From contig JAMZAV010000313.1 in NCBI GenBank assembly GCA_024449915.1, forward strand, positions 310,001 to 374,000: a stretch of DNA of 64,000 nucleotides, read 5' to 3'. A program made the translations under genes and the position numbers. This document shows, one piece after another, positions 12,433 to 24,294 of the stretch. Origin of the DNA: Sweltsa coloradensis (taxonomy: Eukaryota > Arthropoda > Insecta > Plecoptera > Chloroperlidae). The number at the start of each line of letters is the position of its first letter. The stretch's first letter is position 1. A model generated the notes under the pieces. The model had not been told where the DNA came from. It worked only from the letters and a program-made list of their open reading frames with translations, and did not search any database.

Positions 12433-14283
12433 TAAGCTTGCTACAGTAAACCTAGTTGTGGCTCTACTGCTTCGTAAAAACTTCAACGATGCCAGAGCAA
12501 AGTATTGATGACGTCATATATAACCAAGTTCTTCAGCGTTGCATTCAATTCAACTTTAAAATTGCTTTCCTTTGAAAACTATTCAAGCGTCTGCTCTACA
12601 TTATACAACGATGACTTACTGTATGCAATCGTTTAGGGTCTTGTAGGTTGACTCAATGGTTGAAATAAATCGTAGTTAGGTAAACATGAATATTTAAATA
12701 TACATAGTTGGGAAGAAAAGTGCAATTGTTGAGTATGTGGGTGCGCAATGGTGAAACGGCTGTTGTGGGGACTAATGATCAATTAATTTATCGTGCTCCA
12801 GTCATTCTGTAGTTGTGATATAGAATCACGGCTGGATTGGGCCACCGGGAAACCGGGAAGAATACCGGTAGGTTACTGCCCCAGTGGGCCGCTGACCCCG
12901 TGGGCCGCTGCCAAGTCAAATTAAATGTTACGAAATAAACTTTAAAATTAAAGTTTTTATTTAATTTCCTCTAAGTATAATACCACCATTCATATAATAC
13001 TAACATTCATCTGTTTGTTTTTGTGTGAACTATGTAGGCCTATGTAATAATGTATTAGGCCGGGTTTGTGGTATGTCGGTGCAAGGTATGACGGGGCGCC
13101 ACGGAAATGTAAAGGTTGGTTTATCAGGGCCGATCACTGTGACCAAGAGTACCGACAGTTACAAGAGAAGCAAAACAAGAGCGTGTGCCGGTCAAATTTT
13201 CATGATACCATTCCAAATCACCTAAGTTGCAAATCGTTATGTTTCGAATGAGGTAATTAATTATTGCAGCTATACATACATACTTAAAAACGAGATTTAA
13301 AAATCATGTGACTTTGTTTTCACCAGTGATTTAGAATGAATTCGATACAAAGTGCTTTTACAAAATGGTATAATAAACGTTGAAGCCCGTTTAAAACGAA
13401 GATTTTTTACAGTGACAAAAAATCATTGTATTCATGATGCTACTCTAAAACGCACAGATTTGCCATTAAAATTGAAAAAGTTTCGGGATTCAAGCCCCCT
13501 GTGCCCACTTCCCACTATTCGCTAGTTAGAAGATTTCAATCATCAAACTCTGTTCTCCTGGATATGGACACGATACAGAAAAACATCGTAATATATAATA
13601 TTTATCAAACATCAAAACAACTTAAAAGTAAGATTAAAATGTGTATAAAATATAGAAATTAAATAATTGTTGGACGTAGATTAGAGAGAACGGTAACATA
13701 ATATACTTGGCATTCCACTGATTTGGGAAATGGAAGGAGTCGGTCGCAATCCTGACTGAATTTGTTTTCAAAGTTTTTTTGGGGTCTCTAGATTTGTCAG
13801 TAACGTGTTGACAAATAAAACACTTAACACGTAAGGCTCATTCGTTCGTTGCTCAGCTGGGAAAGTCCTTCCTAAGTATTCCTTCCCAACTATCGAAATA
13901 CAATACTTAGCTACAGCTATATATCATTATAATGTGGGCCGCACCAGGTGAACTGTTGTGTTTTTTAAATGCGAATAAAACTTTAAAGCGTGGTATAATC
14001 TTACATAAATGTATTTCGAGTAGATGTAATAACAAAACATAATTATTTCCAAACATTTTAGTCTGGCCCAAATCTATTTTGTTGGGGGTATCAAGAACCA
14101 GATAGCATTATCTAACCAGCAAGTTATTCACGACGGATGACACACACACGAATACGTACCTACACTCATAACAGATAAAAGCGCAGATACATATTAAACA
14201 GACATGTAGACAACATAAACACACAAACACATTCAAATCTTTGCACACATTTTGTGTATTCTTCCCATCATATTGCTATACAA
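12433..14283. other. AT-rich intergenic DNA, no gene recognised
   Basis: Nothing coding is supported. Near 12,835-12,915 a GC-rich patch with repeated GTGGGCCGCTG motifs (two tandem units) looks like a transposon end. Open frames at 13,025-13,251 overlap in different frames and carry no domain. Confidence 0.35.
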
Positions 14284-15027
14284 CTAGGCCGCTTCGCGAA
14301 CGCTTTTTCCAGTCGCGTTGATGGATGAGCTTTTTTGGAATATTTCTGTCCAATGATTACGTTTTTATGTGGAATCTCATTACTTTTTCTATAGTTACTT
14401 GATATTACTTGCTCATTATACACCTGTAAAAGGCTTATATTAAAACCTTTATTTCTATGAATTTTGACCAACTTTTTCAACTTTTTCTTTCAAGAGGCAC
14501 TACATCACCATAATCTTTATGTCAATGTAAAATATGAACGCTGTAGCCCCACCCCTTTGGTCAAAATCGGCCCAAATACCACGAAAATATCGTATTAAAA
14601 ACCGGAGAAAAAATCGTAAAAGTACAATTCTATAAGAATTTTTTTCAAATTTCTCTAAAATCATAACATATATGTTTTCAGTGATTTTAAACGCTCCTAT
14701 AAAGTTTCATCAATATCGGAGTAGCCGTTTGCCAAATATCACGAAACAATCGCACTAAAAATCGAAAAAAATCGGAAAAGTACGATATTTATGAGAAATA
14801 TTTCTTCGATTGAACCCAAAAACAATACAGCTCTAAGTTCAGAGATTTCGAAGGTCCCCTCCAATTTTCATCAAGATCGCATATGCCGTTTGCCCGGGAG
14901 AGAGCGAACAAACAAACAAAAAACTAACAAAAACAAAACACCCGAGCTATTTTTCTTGGGGTAACGCAAGTAAAAAACAAACAAAAAAACACAAAGTCAA
15001 ATTGAAGTCTTCGCTTCGCTCATCCAA
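14284..15027 (-). mobile_element. Helitron-like non-autonomous element, copy 3
   Basis: The minus strand begins TTGGATGAGCGAAGCGAAG at 15,027 and ends with AACGC...GCGTT, about 10 extra bases, and CCTAG at 14,284. The A^T insertion context is kept. The interior holds the family monomer plus a diverged duplication: two blocks ending AGCCGTTTGCC and TGCCGTTTGCC about 159 bp apart. It is older than the 45-kb copy, judging by its degraded 3' hairpin region. Confidence 0.6.
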
Positions 15028-15689
15028 TAAACATTGTATTTATTTCTATTTAATTGCCACGTTATGACTATGATGCTTGCTCTATACTTGTCTCTACCAT
15101 TCAATATGAATGCGCCATTTTCGTAGATTATAAATACATTCTGTTCAATGGTATTGTCATTTGTCTGTAGTGACTTGTTTTCAGAAAATAATAATGATAC
15201 ATAATGTGTTTAAATACTTTAAACATTAGTTCTGAGTGTAGTTATTGAGTGACAAGGGCGTTGACGCGGGCGTGCTTTGCTCCCAAATTGAGTGAAATGT
15301 TAATTGCAATGCATCAATGTTTTTCAAAAACGTTTTAACAATGTTTTGATAAAGGCGAGTAATGAACTTGTAAAATGCATCTCAAGTCCACTTAAGTTTT
15401 AAAATGTTTCGAATTTACACCCCAACTCTTCCTTTTACTTGCTTCAAACGTCGAATATTAGTGTTATTAGCATCAAGGGGTTGAAACTCCCTCCATAAAT
15501 ATTTAGACTTCTGATGTTTGCCCTAGACAACCCACTCTTTCAGTTATTTATCATTTACTTGAAGATATGGCTATTGTACTCATAGTCAAACTCAAATATT
15601 ACAAAATTCATTCAATACGTGCTATAATATATTTCCACAACAAATTGTATGTTCTCTTAGTGTGTTTTATGTGTGTTTACGATATGGCC

Positions 15690-15765
15690 ACGCGTGCCCT
15701 GCATTAACCTTCCTGCCCTACGGGCAAGTAAAACTCAATAAATTATTATTAATATTATTATTAAC
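15690..15765 (+). mobile_element. LINE-like 3' tail remnant
   Basis: A short stem-loop (GCCCTACGGGC) followed by AAGTAAAACTCAATAAATT and ATT repeats is the shape of a CR1/L2-type LINE or SINE 3' end. No coding part remains. Confidence 0.35.
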
Positions 15766-16190
15766 ACGAATGCAATATAGCATAAATTTCTAGTAAAATG
15801 AATCGACTACTAAAGATTAAGAAAAGTGTTGAAAATAACAGCTTAACTGCCACACTTATTAATATTAATATGAATTAACCATTTAGGGCATGCCCCACCC
15901 CCTTGCAACAGTCACGCCACTGGACGGAGGTCAATGTAAGTCACTCGGAACGGGGGTGGATCTAGCCTTGACTAATGGTGGAAGGGGAGGGCGAGCTTTT
16001 TTAGTATGGTCTTTGGGCGGCTTTCACGACTGTGTCAATAGTTTAAATTTTTTCAAGAGAAGTGATTATCAAGGGTGTCCTAACCATTTACATACGTTTA
16101 AAACAGAAATATTTTCACATTTCCAGTGTAATTAATTAATAAACTAATATTGGAAGAAGAATAGCGAATTCAGGAATCCCAATTAACAAT

Positions 16191-16588
16191 GGGGGGAGGG
16201 GGGGGGGGGGGGTCATCATTCCAAAACCCTTATTACCCTAAGCTTATTACCCTTCTCGTGTAAAGCCCGAGGTGACAGGGCCCCTTCACGTCAGAGAAAA
16301 TGTTTGCAAATTTGCGACTTACAAAACTAAAAATGCGTTCAGAACTCTTTAATGACATAATAGGCGATAGTCATAAACCATAATTGGCGGTGATATTGAA
16401 GGGTGATTTGGATTTAGCTTGAGGTGGCAAGGTCCCTTAATGCCAACGGCGAAAAAGTTTGAGAATTTGCAGCTTTGAAACGGTTAAAACACGTTCAATT
16501 TTTTAATTATTACACAATTGGTGATATTGATAATTGGGCAACGAAATGATAATATGAGTTTCATAGTCAAGTCATGGGGGGGGGGGGG
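16191..16588. repeat. Poly-G tracts and a ~170-bp tandem duplication
   Basis: G-rich runs at 16,191-16,212 and 16,576-16,588 flank two diverged units (about 16,270-16,430 and 16,431-16,560). Both units contain CAAGGTCCC/AGGGCCCC-type starts, TTTGCA/GTTTGAGAATTTGC and a GGCGATAG/GGTGATATTG end. This looks like a decayed transposon with G-rich ends; no coding frame is supported. Confidence 0.4.
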
Positions 16589-16889
16589 TCGCCCTACCCC
16601 CCTGTATCTGACCCTGGACTCAAAGCCGAGACTAGTTCTGCTTCCAGTGAGCCAGCGAGGAGAAACGTAGTTATGGGTGACGGCATTTCCAACCAATCAA
16701 AAGCCTTGTACCAACTTTTACCTTATAAACCAATTCGTCCAGATTACACTAATACAAAATTGAAATTGTGCAAGGTTTTACAGATAATATTATTTGTAGT
16801 GATAAAAATTTATCAAACCAATTTTACATTTTCTTGAATTATCATCAAATTGCCTTGCGTATTTAGTATTTACGAGCATCCAAGATATA

Positions 16890-17029
16890 ACAGAGATAGT
16901 GATTGGCTCTCGAGCATATCGCGTCATAGTAGATTACATGCTACCGAGTGTGTGAGTCGGTTCCGGTTCCTTGCCAGTCAGTTGCCAGCCAGACCTGAAG
17001 CAGATAGCACGCATCCTCGGCTAGTCAAG
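16890..17029 (+). other. Candidate non-coding first exon
   Basis: A GC-richer stretch ends at CTAGTCAAG|GTAAGG, a strong splice donor at 17,030. It lies upstream of two further candidate exons with good acceptors and donors on the same strand. The 5' boundary is a guess, as no TATA box or initiator is clear. Confidence 0.3.
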
Positions 17030-18125
17030 GTAAGGCTGCATTCCTTGCAATGCATTGTGCCACTCATGCAATCCATGTACGTCTGTCTCCTACCTCACTA
17101 TTATTTCAAATCCCCTTGCGTTGATTCGTTATTTTATTTATTTGCATTCAGTTTAATAGATATTACCCGTCTGTACGAATAAGCTAGAATCGTGTGAATA
17201 ATTTTGAATTCTTTGTTCGCGGAAACCGTTGAGAATTCAAATATGTCAAGGCCAACGGCCTCTGCATCTCGATTTTTTTCATCAGAAGTTCTTATGTTCT
17301 ACTTCTAATTAGAGCTTACTTACGATAGATGTTTAGCTCGAATTTAATTTAAATCCAAATTGCCCTGTACTGCAACTGTAATTTCCGTACTAAAACTGCA
17401 TTGCAAGCACCTTGTTTGTATTTCTCTGCCGAACCTTGTAACCTTGCACGCCATTCAAGTTAATAACTAAGATGGAAACTGTTTTATTCGCATTGTGGTG
17501 GGAATAAAACTTCAGGTAGGCCCTATACCTAATTTCTGTTCGGTTTGTTACTTGCTGGATCCTATTAAATTTGAATGACATTCCTGTGTATTATGTAATG
17601 TCGGTAACGATCTAGTTTGCGGTCACGAACATACTCGAAGGATATTTTGCATGTAGTCCAGGTACTCGAACGAACCACAAGGTTTTTAAATGCAAACTCC
17701 CGAAATCTAATTTTATTTGCACTGTTCGGGATTTAGAATAATTATTAGTCATTCCTATCAGGATTCGCTCGTGCAGTGACTCACTCGTACACTGCCTACA
17801 TGACTGCGGCCGCGTTGTTTCTTATCAGCGCGTCAGACTCACAGCGTGGTGGAATGTTCCACCAGATTCCTAAATGTTATTTCTGATTTTTATATTGAAT
17901 TGAAGATGGATTTAGTGCACTCTTTACTGAGCGCGATAGCCCACACGGTTCAGTGTGTGGTCCGAGCCAGCCGTCGTGGCTTCGTGATGGTAGCCTCGCC
18001 TTAATTTGATCTCTCTACTCAATGGCTAAAACTAAAAAATATTATAAATTTCGGTCTCGCGTAAATAACTGCCCAAGTTCGTAATGCATGTATGTATTGT
18101 AAAACTTGTTGTTTGTATGTTCCAG

Positions 18126-18277
18126 GTTTACCGTTGATATCTGCCGCCCAACACGTCACCGTCCACGAAGACGGGATGGGATGGGGGGGTGAAGTGACTC
18201 GCCCTGGCGACCATGGATCATCTTGTCTCGACTGATCTTCACGATACGTCTTCGGCGCAATGAGAACGAAATTCCAG
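18126..18277 (+). other. Candidate second (5' UTR) exon
   Basis: It is bounded by a TTGTTTGTATGTTCCAG acceptor and a CCAG|GTGAGC donor. It is GC-rich with several ATGs. One in a good context (ACCATGG) opens a 16-codon upstream frame, MDHLVSTDLHDTSSAQ, closed by TGA before the donor. A later ATG near the exon end could join a different frame of the next exon (MRTKFQ-PVYNGRNTW). Confidence 0.3.
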
Positions 18278-18403
18278 GTGAGCAATTGTGTTGTTACATT
18301 GCACCCCCACCAAACCAGTTACTTTAATTTAATTTAGTTAGTAAATCAATATAAAAATGCATTTTTCTGATAACGTGCAATTTTCACGTGATTGTTTGAT
18401 GAT

Positions 18404-18466
18404 CAAGCGGATTTGTACCTACTTCCTGTGCAGGAGGTTTAAGGTTCGATTCTTGGTTATGTCACA
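18404..18466 (+). repeat. tRNA-like sequence
   Basis: A B-box-like AAGGTTCGATTCTTGG follows an anticodon-arm-like hairpin, CTTCCTGTGCAGGAGG, at tRNA spacing. It is probably a SINE head; no stable acceptor stem is seen. Confidence 0.3.
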
Positions 18467-18728
18467 AAGAATAAATAATTAGGTCATGAAATCATATCAA
18501 CAGTTTTTTTTATGAAAATCACCATAAGACCATATTATAATATAGCCTACATTTTGTCATGTTAACTTAAATTTCACTATTAGACCTTTAATGAAGGGTA
18601 GATTACATTCAGTTCCTAAGCAATTTATTTATTTTATTCAACAAACCCAAGCAGTCTTGTCTTGAATGATCTTGTTAGTCCCCACACGACCACCTAAGCT
18701 AACAGCTCTGTATTGTTTTATGAACCAG

Positions 18729-18871
18729 CCGGTGTACAATGGAAGGAATACCTGGAACCGTGGATGTTGGAACGAGTACCTCGACCCGTGGAACCACCGC
18801 ACTCTTCACCGCATGCCCAGTAAACTTCTTGCCGCATGGATCAGAGATGCAGCCATCATTGAGGAATAGTG
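18729..18871 (+). CDS. Candidate first coding exon of an unrecognised gene
   Basis: It is bounded by a GTATTGTTTTATGAACCAG acceptor and a strong donor (G|GTGAGT at 18,872). The ATG at 18,739 opens a 44-codon frame (starting MEGIPGTVDVGTSTSTRGT, with PVNFLPHGSEMQPS later) that stays open to the donor, ending in phase 1. A competing frame (PVYNGRNTWNRGCWNEY...) is also open but stops at TAG just before the donor. I do not recognise either protein. Later exons would have to lie beyond large repeats, and I could not find one in phase. Confidence 0.3.
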
Positions 18872-19133
18872 GTGAGTAGGATCAAAAAATGTACCGGTAC
18901 TCTTGAAAGCGAGTGATTGCAGGAAGGCTTGCCAGTTTAGCGTTCCTAGAGAGGCGAACGCTGAGAGCAGTAGATTCTACCCAAACTGTGTAGGAGCGCC
19001 ACCTTCTCTTGCCACCTCGACTTTTGATTCGACGCATTGTGTAGCATGCAAAATAAACTATCAAAAGAGTAATTGCTCGTGTTTGTACATACATAGGACT
19101 CTCAAGCACTAACATACTTTTAACTAGGAAACG

Positions 19134-20116
19134 CTCAGTTGGACGCGTTGATAAGCGAGCACGTGTATCGCTAGACCCACATTGCAAATTTTTTAAATTT
19201 TTAAAATTTGCGACGTTCGCTGTCCACGGCGCCATGTTTCCAATATTATTTGTTATTGCCAAGATATTTGGGTAAATTTTTACTTTGTGGATAAAATCCA
19301 CCGCCATCTGGAGGACCTTGACATCATTTCCTTGGGAAAACTATTTAAACTCTTTGGTAACAAATAATACACTGCTTCCTCGATAGTATTTTGATTACTT
19401 CTAGGTGGCAGTGCATAGTGACCAGAATTCTCGTGCGACTTTTCGTTGCCATGGTAACGTTACTTTTGTTATAATGTAATTTCAATCTACACTACATATC
19501 GGATCAAAATAAAACTAACATATTTGTGACCGGACGGACATTCTAAATGATTTGGCCATCTCAGATTTTGTCGCCGTTTAGTTTGAAAAAAAAACTTTTT
19601 GGTTAACTTTAATGTAACTTTGTAACTTTTCGAACGATTTTGCCACAAAACTAATGGCATTCAATCCAGATCGAAGCTTGCGGATGGTCCAAATTTCAAC
19701 TCGATCCGAACCTCCGTTCGACCGCTATCATGAGCCAAAAAAGCTGCGCGACTTTCCGTTGCCATGGTAACAGTACTTTTTTATAATGTAATTTCCATCT
19801 TCACTACTTATCGGATCAAAATAAAATTAACATATTCGTGACCGGACGGACATTCTAAATGATTTGGCCACCTCAGATTTTGTCGCCGTTTAGTTTGAAG
19901 AAAAAAACTTTCGATTAACTTTAATGTAACTTTTTAGACAATTTTGCCACAAAACTAATGGCATTCAATCGAGAACGAAGCTTGCGGATGGTCAAAATTT
20001 CAACTTGATCCGAGCCTCCGTTCGAACGTTATGGCGAGACATAGGGGCCTACAAACAAAAAAAACAAAACCAGTGACTATTTTTTCCGGCAGAGTCAAAT
20101 GGAAACGCTCGCTTAA
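19134..20116 (-). mobile_element. Helitron-like element, second subfamily, copy A
   Basis: The minus strand begins TTAAGCGAGCGTTTCCATTT at 20,116. It ends GCTCGCTTATCAACGCGTCC, the second half of an AACGC/GCGTT hairpin, then TCCTAG at 19,134. Flanking bases are again A and T. The ends carry the inverted motif AAGCGAGC/GCTCGCTT. The interior has two ~311-bp tandem units (starting near 19,436 and 19,747), both with GTTGCCATGGTAAC and GTGACCGGACGGACATTC. It shares the design of the TTGGATGAGCG subfamily but has a different body. Confidence 0.6.
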
Positions 20117-20198
20117 TTAACGCACATAATTTATTTTCATTATTTCTTTGCTTGGAAATAAATTGGGTAGGAGGATAGCATTGCGATTTTGTAGGGAT

Positions 20199-20632
20199 AA
20201 ATGTGTGGCTCCTTGGTCTTTTGTGTGGCTCGTTGGCTCATTAGCGTCTCGGCTTCCAATGCCGAAGGTCCAGGGATCGATTCCTGTAAAAAACCAAAGT
20301 TTTTAACATCTGATTTGGAGCTCTTGTCTAAAGAATTTGTCAACGTTGACTTTGGAGCTGTCCTTGCAACGAGGCACATAATAAATTTAAAGTTGGTGTG
20401 AATCGGCCTTGTTGATTCTGGCGTTGATCCGCGGGTGTTCTCACTGTCCATACCACTGATTGCTATATTTCCTATTAAAAAATTATCGATCTTTGGTTGG
20501 TTATCGCTCACTTGTCGATTGCGTCGGGGCCTACAGGGTTGCCTTGGTCGCTTTGGTTTACTGTACCCCACTGAAAATCAGTTATATGACTGAGTGTGTA
20601 GACTCTCCATAGGAATTTATTTATTTATAAAA
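20199..20632 (+). mobile_element. tRNA-derived SINE, copy 1
   Basis: The tRNA-related head has the anticodon-type stem TCGGC/GCCGA around TTCCAAT, then a B-box (GGGATCGATTCC). The body includes GGAGCTGTCCTTGCAACGAG and GAATCGGCCTTGTTGATTCT. The 3' signature CTGAAAATCAGTTATATGAC is followed by GTAGACTCT and an ATTT-repeat tail. The same order recurs at 22,657 and 24,735, defining the family. Confidence 0.8.
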
Positions 20633-21829
20633 GTTCAGCGTTTTTAAGTTTATTAATAATAATATGCGTGCTCTGCACCAATACCTGCTTGTAATCGTAA
20701 CTTGAGGATTTGCAATGAGGGTGCATCAACCTACTGCAAACTCACCCCTAACATTATGCAATTGCGTTGTTCTTTACCACACACAACCACAATATAATAA
20801 TAACACAATTATACTTGTCATCTCTGTAATCATTCACCTATTGACTTCTTGCTGTATTGAAGAACGTCTACATGAAAGGTTCTTTTTAACCACAGATTAA
20901 GCAATTAAAAACTTGCCAGCATGAAGATCAGTTTCATTATTCTGATGGTACCAACGGCTAATTGGTCATTGTAAGCATAGGATGTATGGTTGATCTAAAT
21001 TTGGAACAATCTGGTGTGATGTTACCCCCTTTGAACCAAATAACTGAAACCAGATCTACTATGTATCTTGCATGGAGTGCCTTGTAAACAAAAATATCAA
21101 AATAATAATTTAGGGAACAGGAAAATTCTTGGCAATGGTTTTGTAATGCGTGAAGACCTGGGGACCTTCAACACGAGGAATGGTTCTGTAGACCTATATA
21201 ATTTATTCGGCGTGTTACACAAAGCTCAGATTTGAAAGTGTGAAAGTGAACGATTGGGCAGAAACTACTTCTCGCAGTGTTTGCTACCAAATCGACCATC
21301 CTTCCCACATTGACCTCAAGAGTTTAATATAATTAGCTTTCACGTGGCTCTGTGTGAACTCTTGAGACGTTTTTGTATTCATAAACACGTTTTAAACATG
21401 TTATCGGGAACTAAAGGTTTTTTGAGCAAGTTACCTGTAACGTACCTAATTACAAAAAAATCAGCACCCGATTGGCTTCACAGCTTTCAGTCACTAGTGG
21501 GGACACTGGTCCAAGGGAAGTATAACATGGGGTGTTGGGTTCGAATCCCGCACAACATGGATTTTTTTCATTGTCCTTGAATTTCTATCACCATTCATAG
21601 CTACGTAGATGCACCGCATTAAATTAATAAATGAACAAACACTAAACTTAACCGAGTCCCGATTCTTGAAGTTGTAGGTTCGATTGCCCCTCCCCCTCTC
21701 CCTTTTATGATGCCAACAAAACTTATGTCATCAGCAATGTACTCTATAGTTGGTGGTGGGTGGTGTATTTGGGTCTTGTGTAAATGAAGATCAGTTGATA
21801 TTTGACACATTTGACATGACGGAGGGCTT
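20633..21829. other. Intergenic, with a tRNA-like sequence near 21,492-21,556
   Basis: No gene recognised. At about 21,492-21,556 (plus) a B-box GGGTTCGAATCCC lies downstream of an A-box-like CTAGTGGGGACACTGG, suggesting another tRNA-derived head. A weaker one (AGGTTCGATTGCC) is near 21,676. Confidence 0.35.
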
Positions 21830-22656
21830 GTTGCCTACCTAAAACATGCTCCCCGACTTAACAAGTAGTGGGTTCGATTCCTGCCACTGACAGCCCTACA
21901 CTTTTATTTTCTCCTCTTCATCTTAAACAAACCAAGAATGACCTACCTAAAACACAGATCCGACTTACAAATAGTGGGTTAGATTCCTGCTACTGACAGT
22001 CCTACTTGGGATGCACATCGTTACTTTTTCATTATCGATTACCAAAATGATACGTCATTATCAAATCGATATTATGGATTATATATCTCCAAAAAACCTG
22101 TTCAGACCTTTAAGTGGAACCTCAAGTATGGCAAGTGAAAGTCAAAACAATACAATCGCGTTCAGTTTCCTGTCTTCATGTCGTGTGTAATGCGTGGAAG
22201 TCCATTTCTGACAAGATGAATTTGAGAAGTCTATAGCCTTCTTAATATCGCGATTTTCGAGCCCCGCGAGAAATCATTTTGTGTGTCTTTTCTAATAGAG
22301 GGTAGTCTGTAGATAATAAAACATCCATTGGTTTCACTCTTAAACTCATTTATAAGTGGAAGAGAGGGCTTTTAGTAAATCATTCAGAATATCGGTTTGT
22401 TCAATTTAATGTACAAATAACTCACAAAAATTATTAGTTTTTATTATTTTCATGTTCGTTCATTATCCAGAATTAGATATTAACAAAAATATTTAAAATA
22501 AATTGCAAATTGTGGAAGTCTATTTTTGACAGGATAAATTTGAGAAGTCTTTTTTAGCCTTCACAATTTCATGATTTTCGGTCCCACGCGAAAAATCATT
22601 TTGTGTGTCTTATTTAATAGAGGGTAGTCTGTAGATAATAAAACATCTCTTATCTC

Positions 22657-23191
22657 TTGTGTGGCTCATTGGTCTTGTTGTTCGCGTATCTGCTTCCAAT
22701 GCAGAAGGTCCAGGGTTCGATTCCCGCTAAAGTCAGTAGTTTTTTAACTTCTGATTTAGACTTAAGTCCATCAGTTCGTGTCTTAGGAGTTTGTAAACGG
22801 TGACTTTGGAGCCGTCCTAGCAATGAGCACATAGTAAATTCGAGTTGTCTGAATCGGCCTTGTTATAAATAAATAAATAATTTTATTTAGAGTCTACCCA
22901 CTCAGTTATAAAACTGATTTTCAGTGGGGACTTTAAATCAAAGCGACCGAGCCAACCCTGCATGATTCTGGCGTTGATTCGTGGGTGTTTGCACTGTCCA
23001 TACCACTGATTGCTATATTTCCTATTAAAAATATCGATCTTTGGTTGGTTATCGCTCACTCGTCGATTGCGTCGGGCCTACAGGGTTGGCTTGGTCGCTT
23101 TGATTTAAAGTCCTCCACTGAAAATCAGTTATATAACTGAGTGGATAGACTCTAAATAAAATTTATTTATTTATTATTATTTATTTATAAA
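22657..23191 (+). mobile_element. tRNA-derived SINE, copy 2, itself interrupted
   Basis: The head has the perfect TCTGC/GCAGA stem around TTCCAAT and the B-box GGGTTCGATTCC. The 3' end has CTGAAAATCAGTTATATAAC, AGACTCTAAATA and ATTT repeats. Between CGGCCTTGTT (22,865) and GATTCTGGCG (22,964) it contains an inverted SINE 3' fragment. The whole lies inside the hAT-type element 22,006-23,673. Confidence 0.8.
22866..22962 (-). mobile_element. 5'-truncated SINE fragment inserted in antisense into SINE copy 2
   Basis: On the minus strand this reads GGGTTGGCTCGGTCGCTTTG, then CCCCACTGAAAATCAGTTT, AGTGGGTAGACTCTAAATAA and ATTT repeats. That is just the last ~95 bp of the SINE family, in opposite orientation to its host. 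Confidence 0.75.
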
Positions 23192-24294
23192 TAAGGGGAA
23201 GAGAGGGCTTTTAGTAAATCATAGTGAATAACGGTTTGTTCAATTTATTGTTTAAATAACTCGCATATTTTTGTTCTTTTGTTATTTTTATGTTCGTACA
23301 TGTTCCACAATTAGATATCAACGGAAATATTGAAAATAAATTGCAAATTGCGGCCGTTTATTTTTCACGGGATAAATTTGAGGTCGATCACCTTCATAAT
23401 TTCATGATTTTTGGCCCCTCACAAAAAACCATTACTATGTGTGTATTAGTATTTAACAAGGGTATAATAGCTCATTTCCAAACATAAATCTCGAGTGTGA
23501 CACCATCAGCCCAGCCAGGGCTTTGCACAACGTGTTAAGAGTTTTGGTTCGTACCACTATTGACCAATTATTTGATATTTTGATTATCGATAATGAATTT
23601 TGGTTATCGATTATCAAAATCATACCCAGTATTGATTATTGATCGATAATATCAATTATCGTGTGCATCCCCAAGTCCTACACGTTGTATTTTCTCTTCT
23701 TCATCTTCAACAATGACCTACCTAAAACACAAATCCGACTTAACAAGTAGTGGGTTCGACTCCTGCCACTGACAATCTTATATGTTGAATTTTCTCTTCT
23801 TTGTCTTGAACTAATACACGATAACCTACCAAAAATCCAGCTCTTACTTAACAAGTAGCATTAGGTTTGATTCCTGCAACTGACAATCTTGCACGTTATA
23901 GTTTCTCTTTTTTGTCATAAAAAAAATCAACAATGACTTACCTAAACTAAAACTTAGCTTTGGCTTTACAAGTAGTCGGTTCGATTCCTGCCACTGACAA
24001 TCCTACACGTTTTATTTAATTAACAATGGCCTACTTAAATAAGGTGACCAGACATACCGGTTTGACCAGTACAGTACTGTTTTAAGAACACTTGTACCGG
24101 TGTCCCGAGAGACTTGTTAAAATGACGTATTTGTACCGGTTTGCAATTTTGAAGGGGAAGTGTCCCGGTATTCTGTCAACTGTACCGTGTAGAAGGATAA
24201 TGTTATACTTGAAAATATACACTCCTCTGATAAATACTAATAGAAATAACATTGAAATAGTTCTTCCTCTTCCAAGAAGATAATTCATTTTCTC

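Larger units (their letters stand above)
22006..23673. mobile_element. hAT-type non-autonomous element, TSD AGTCCTAC
   Basis: Terminal inverted repeats (TTGGGATGCACATCG at the left, CGTGTGCATCCCCA at the right) are flanked by exact 8-bp duplications AGTCCTAC at 21,998-22,005 and 23,674-23,681, the hAT size. Subterminal regions are rich in ATCGATTA motifs. The interior has three ~320-bp tandem units (with GATAAATTTGAGAAGTC and TAGAGGGTAGTCTGTAGATA) and a nested SINE. No transposase remains. Confidence 0.8.
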
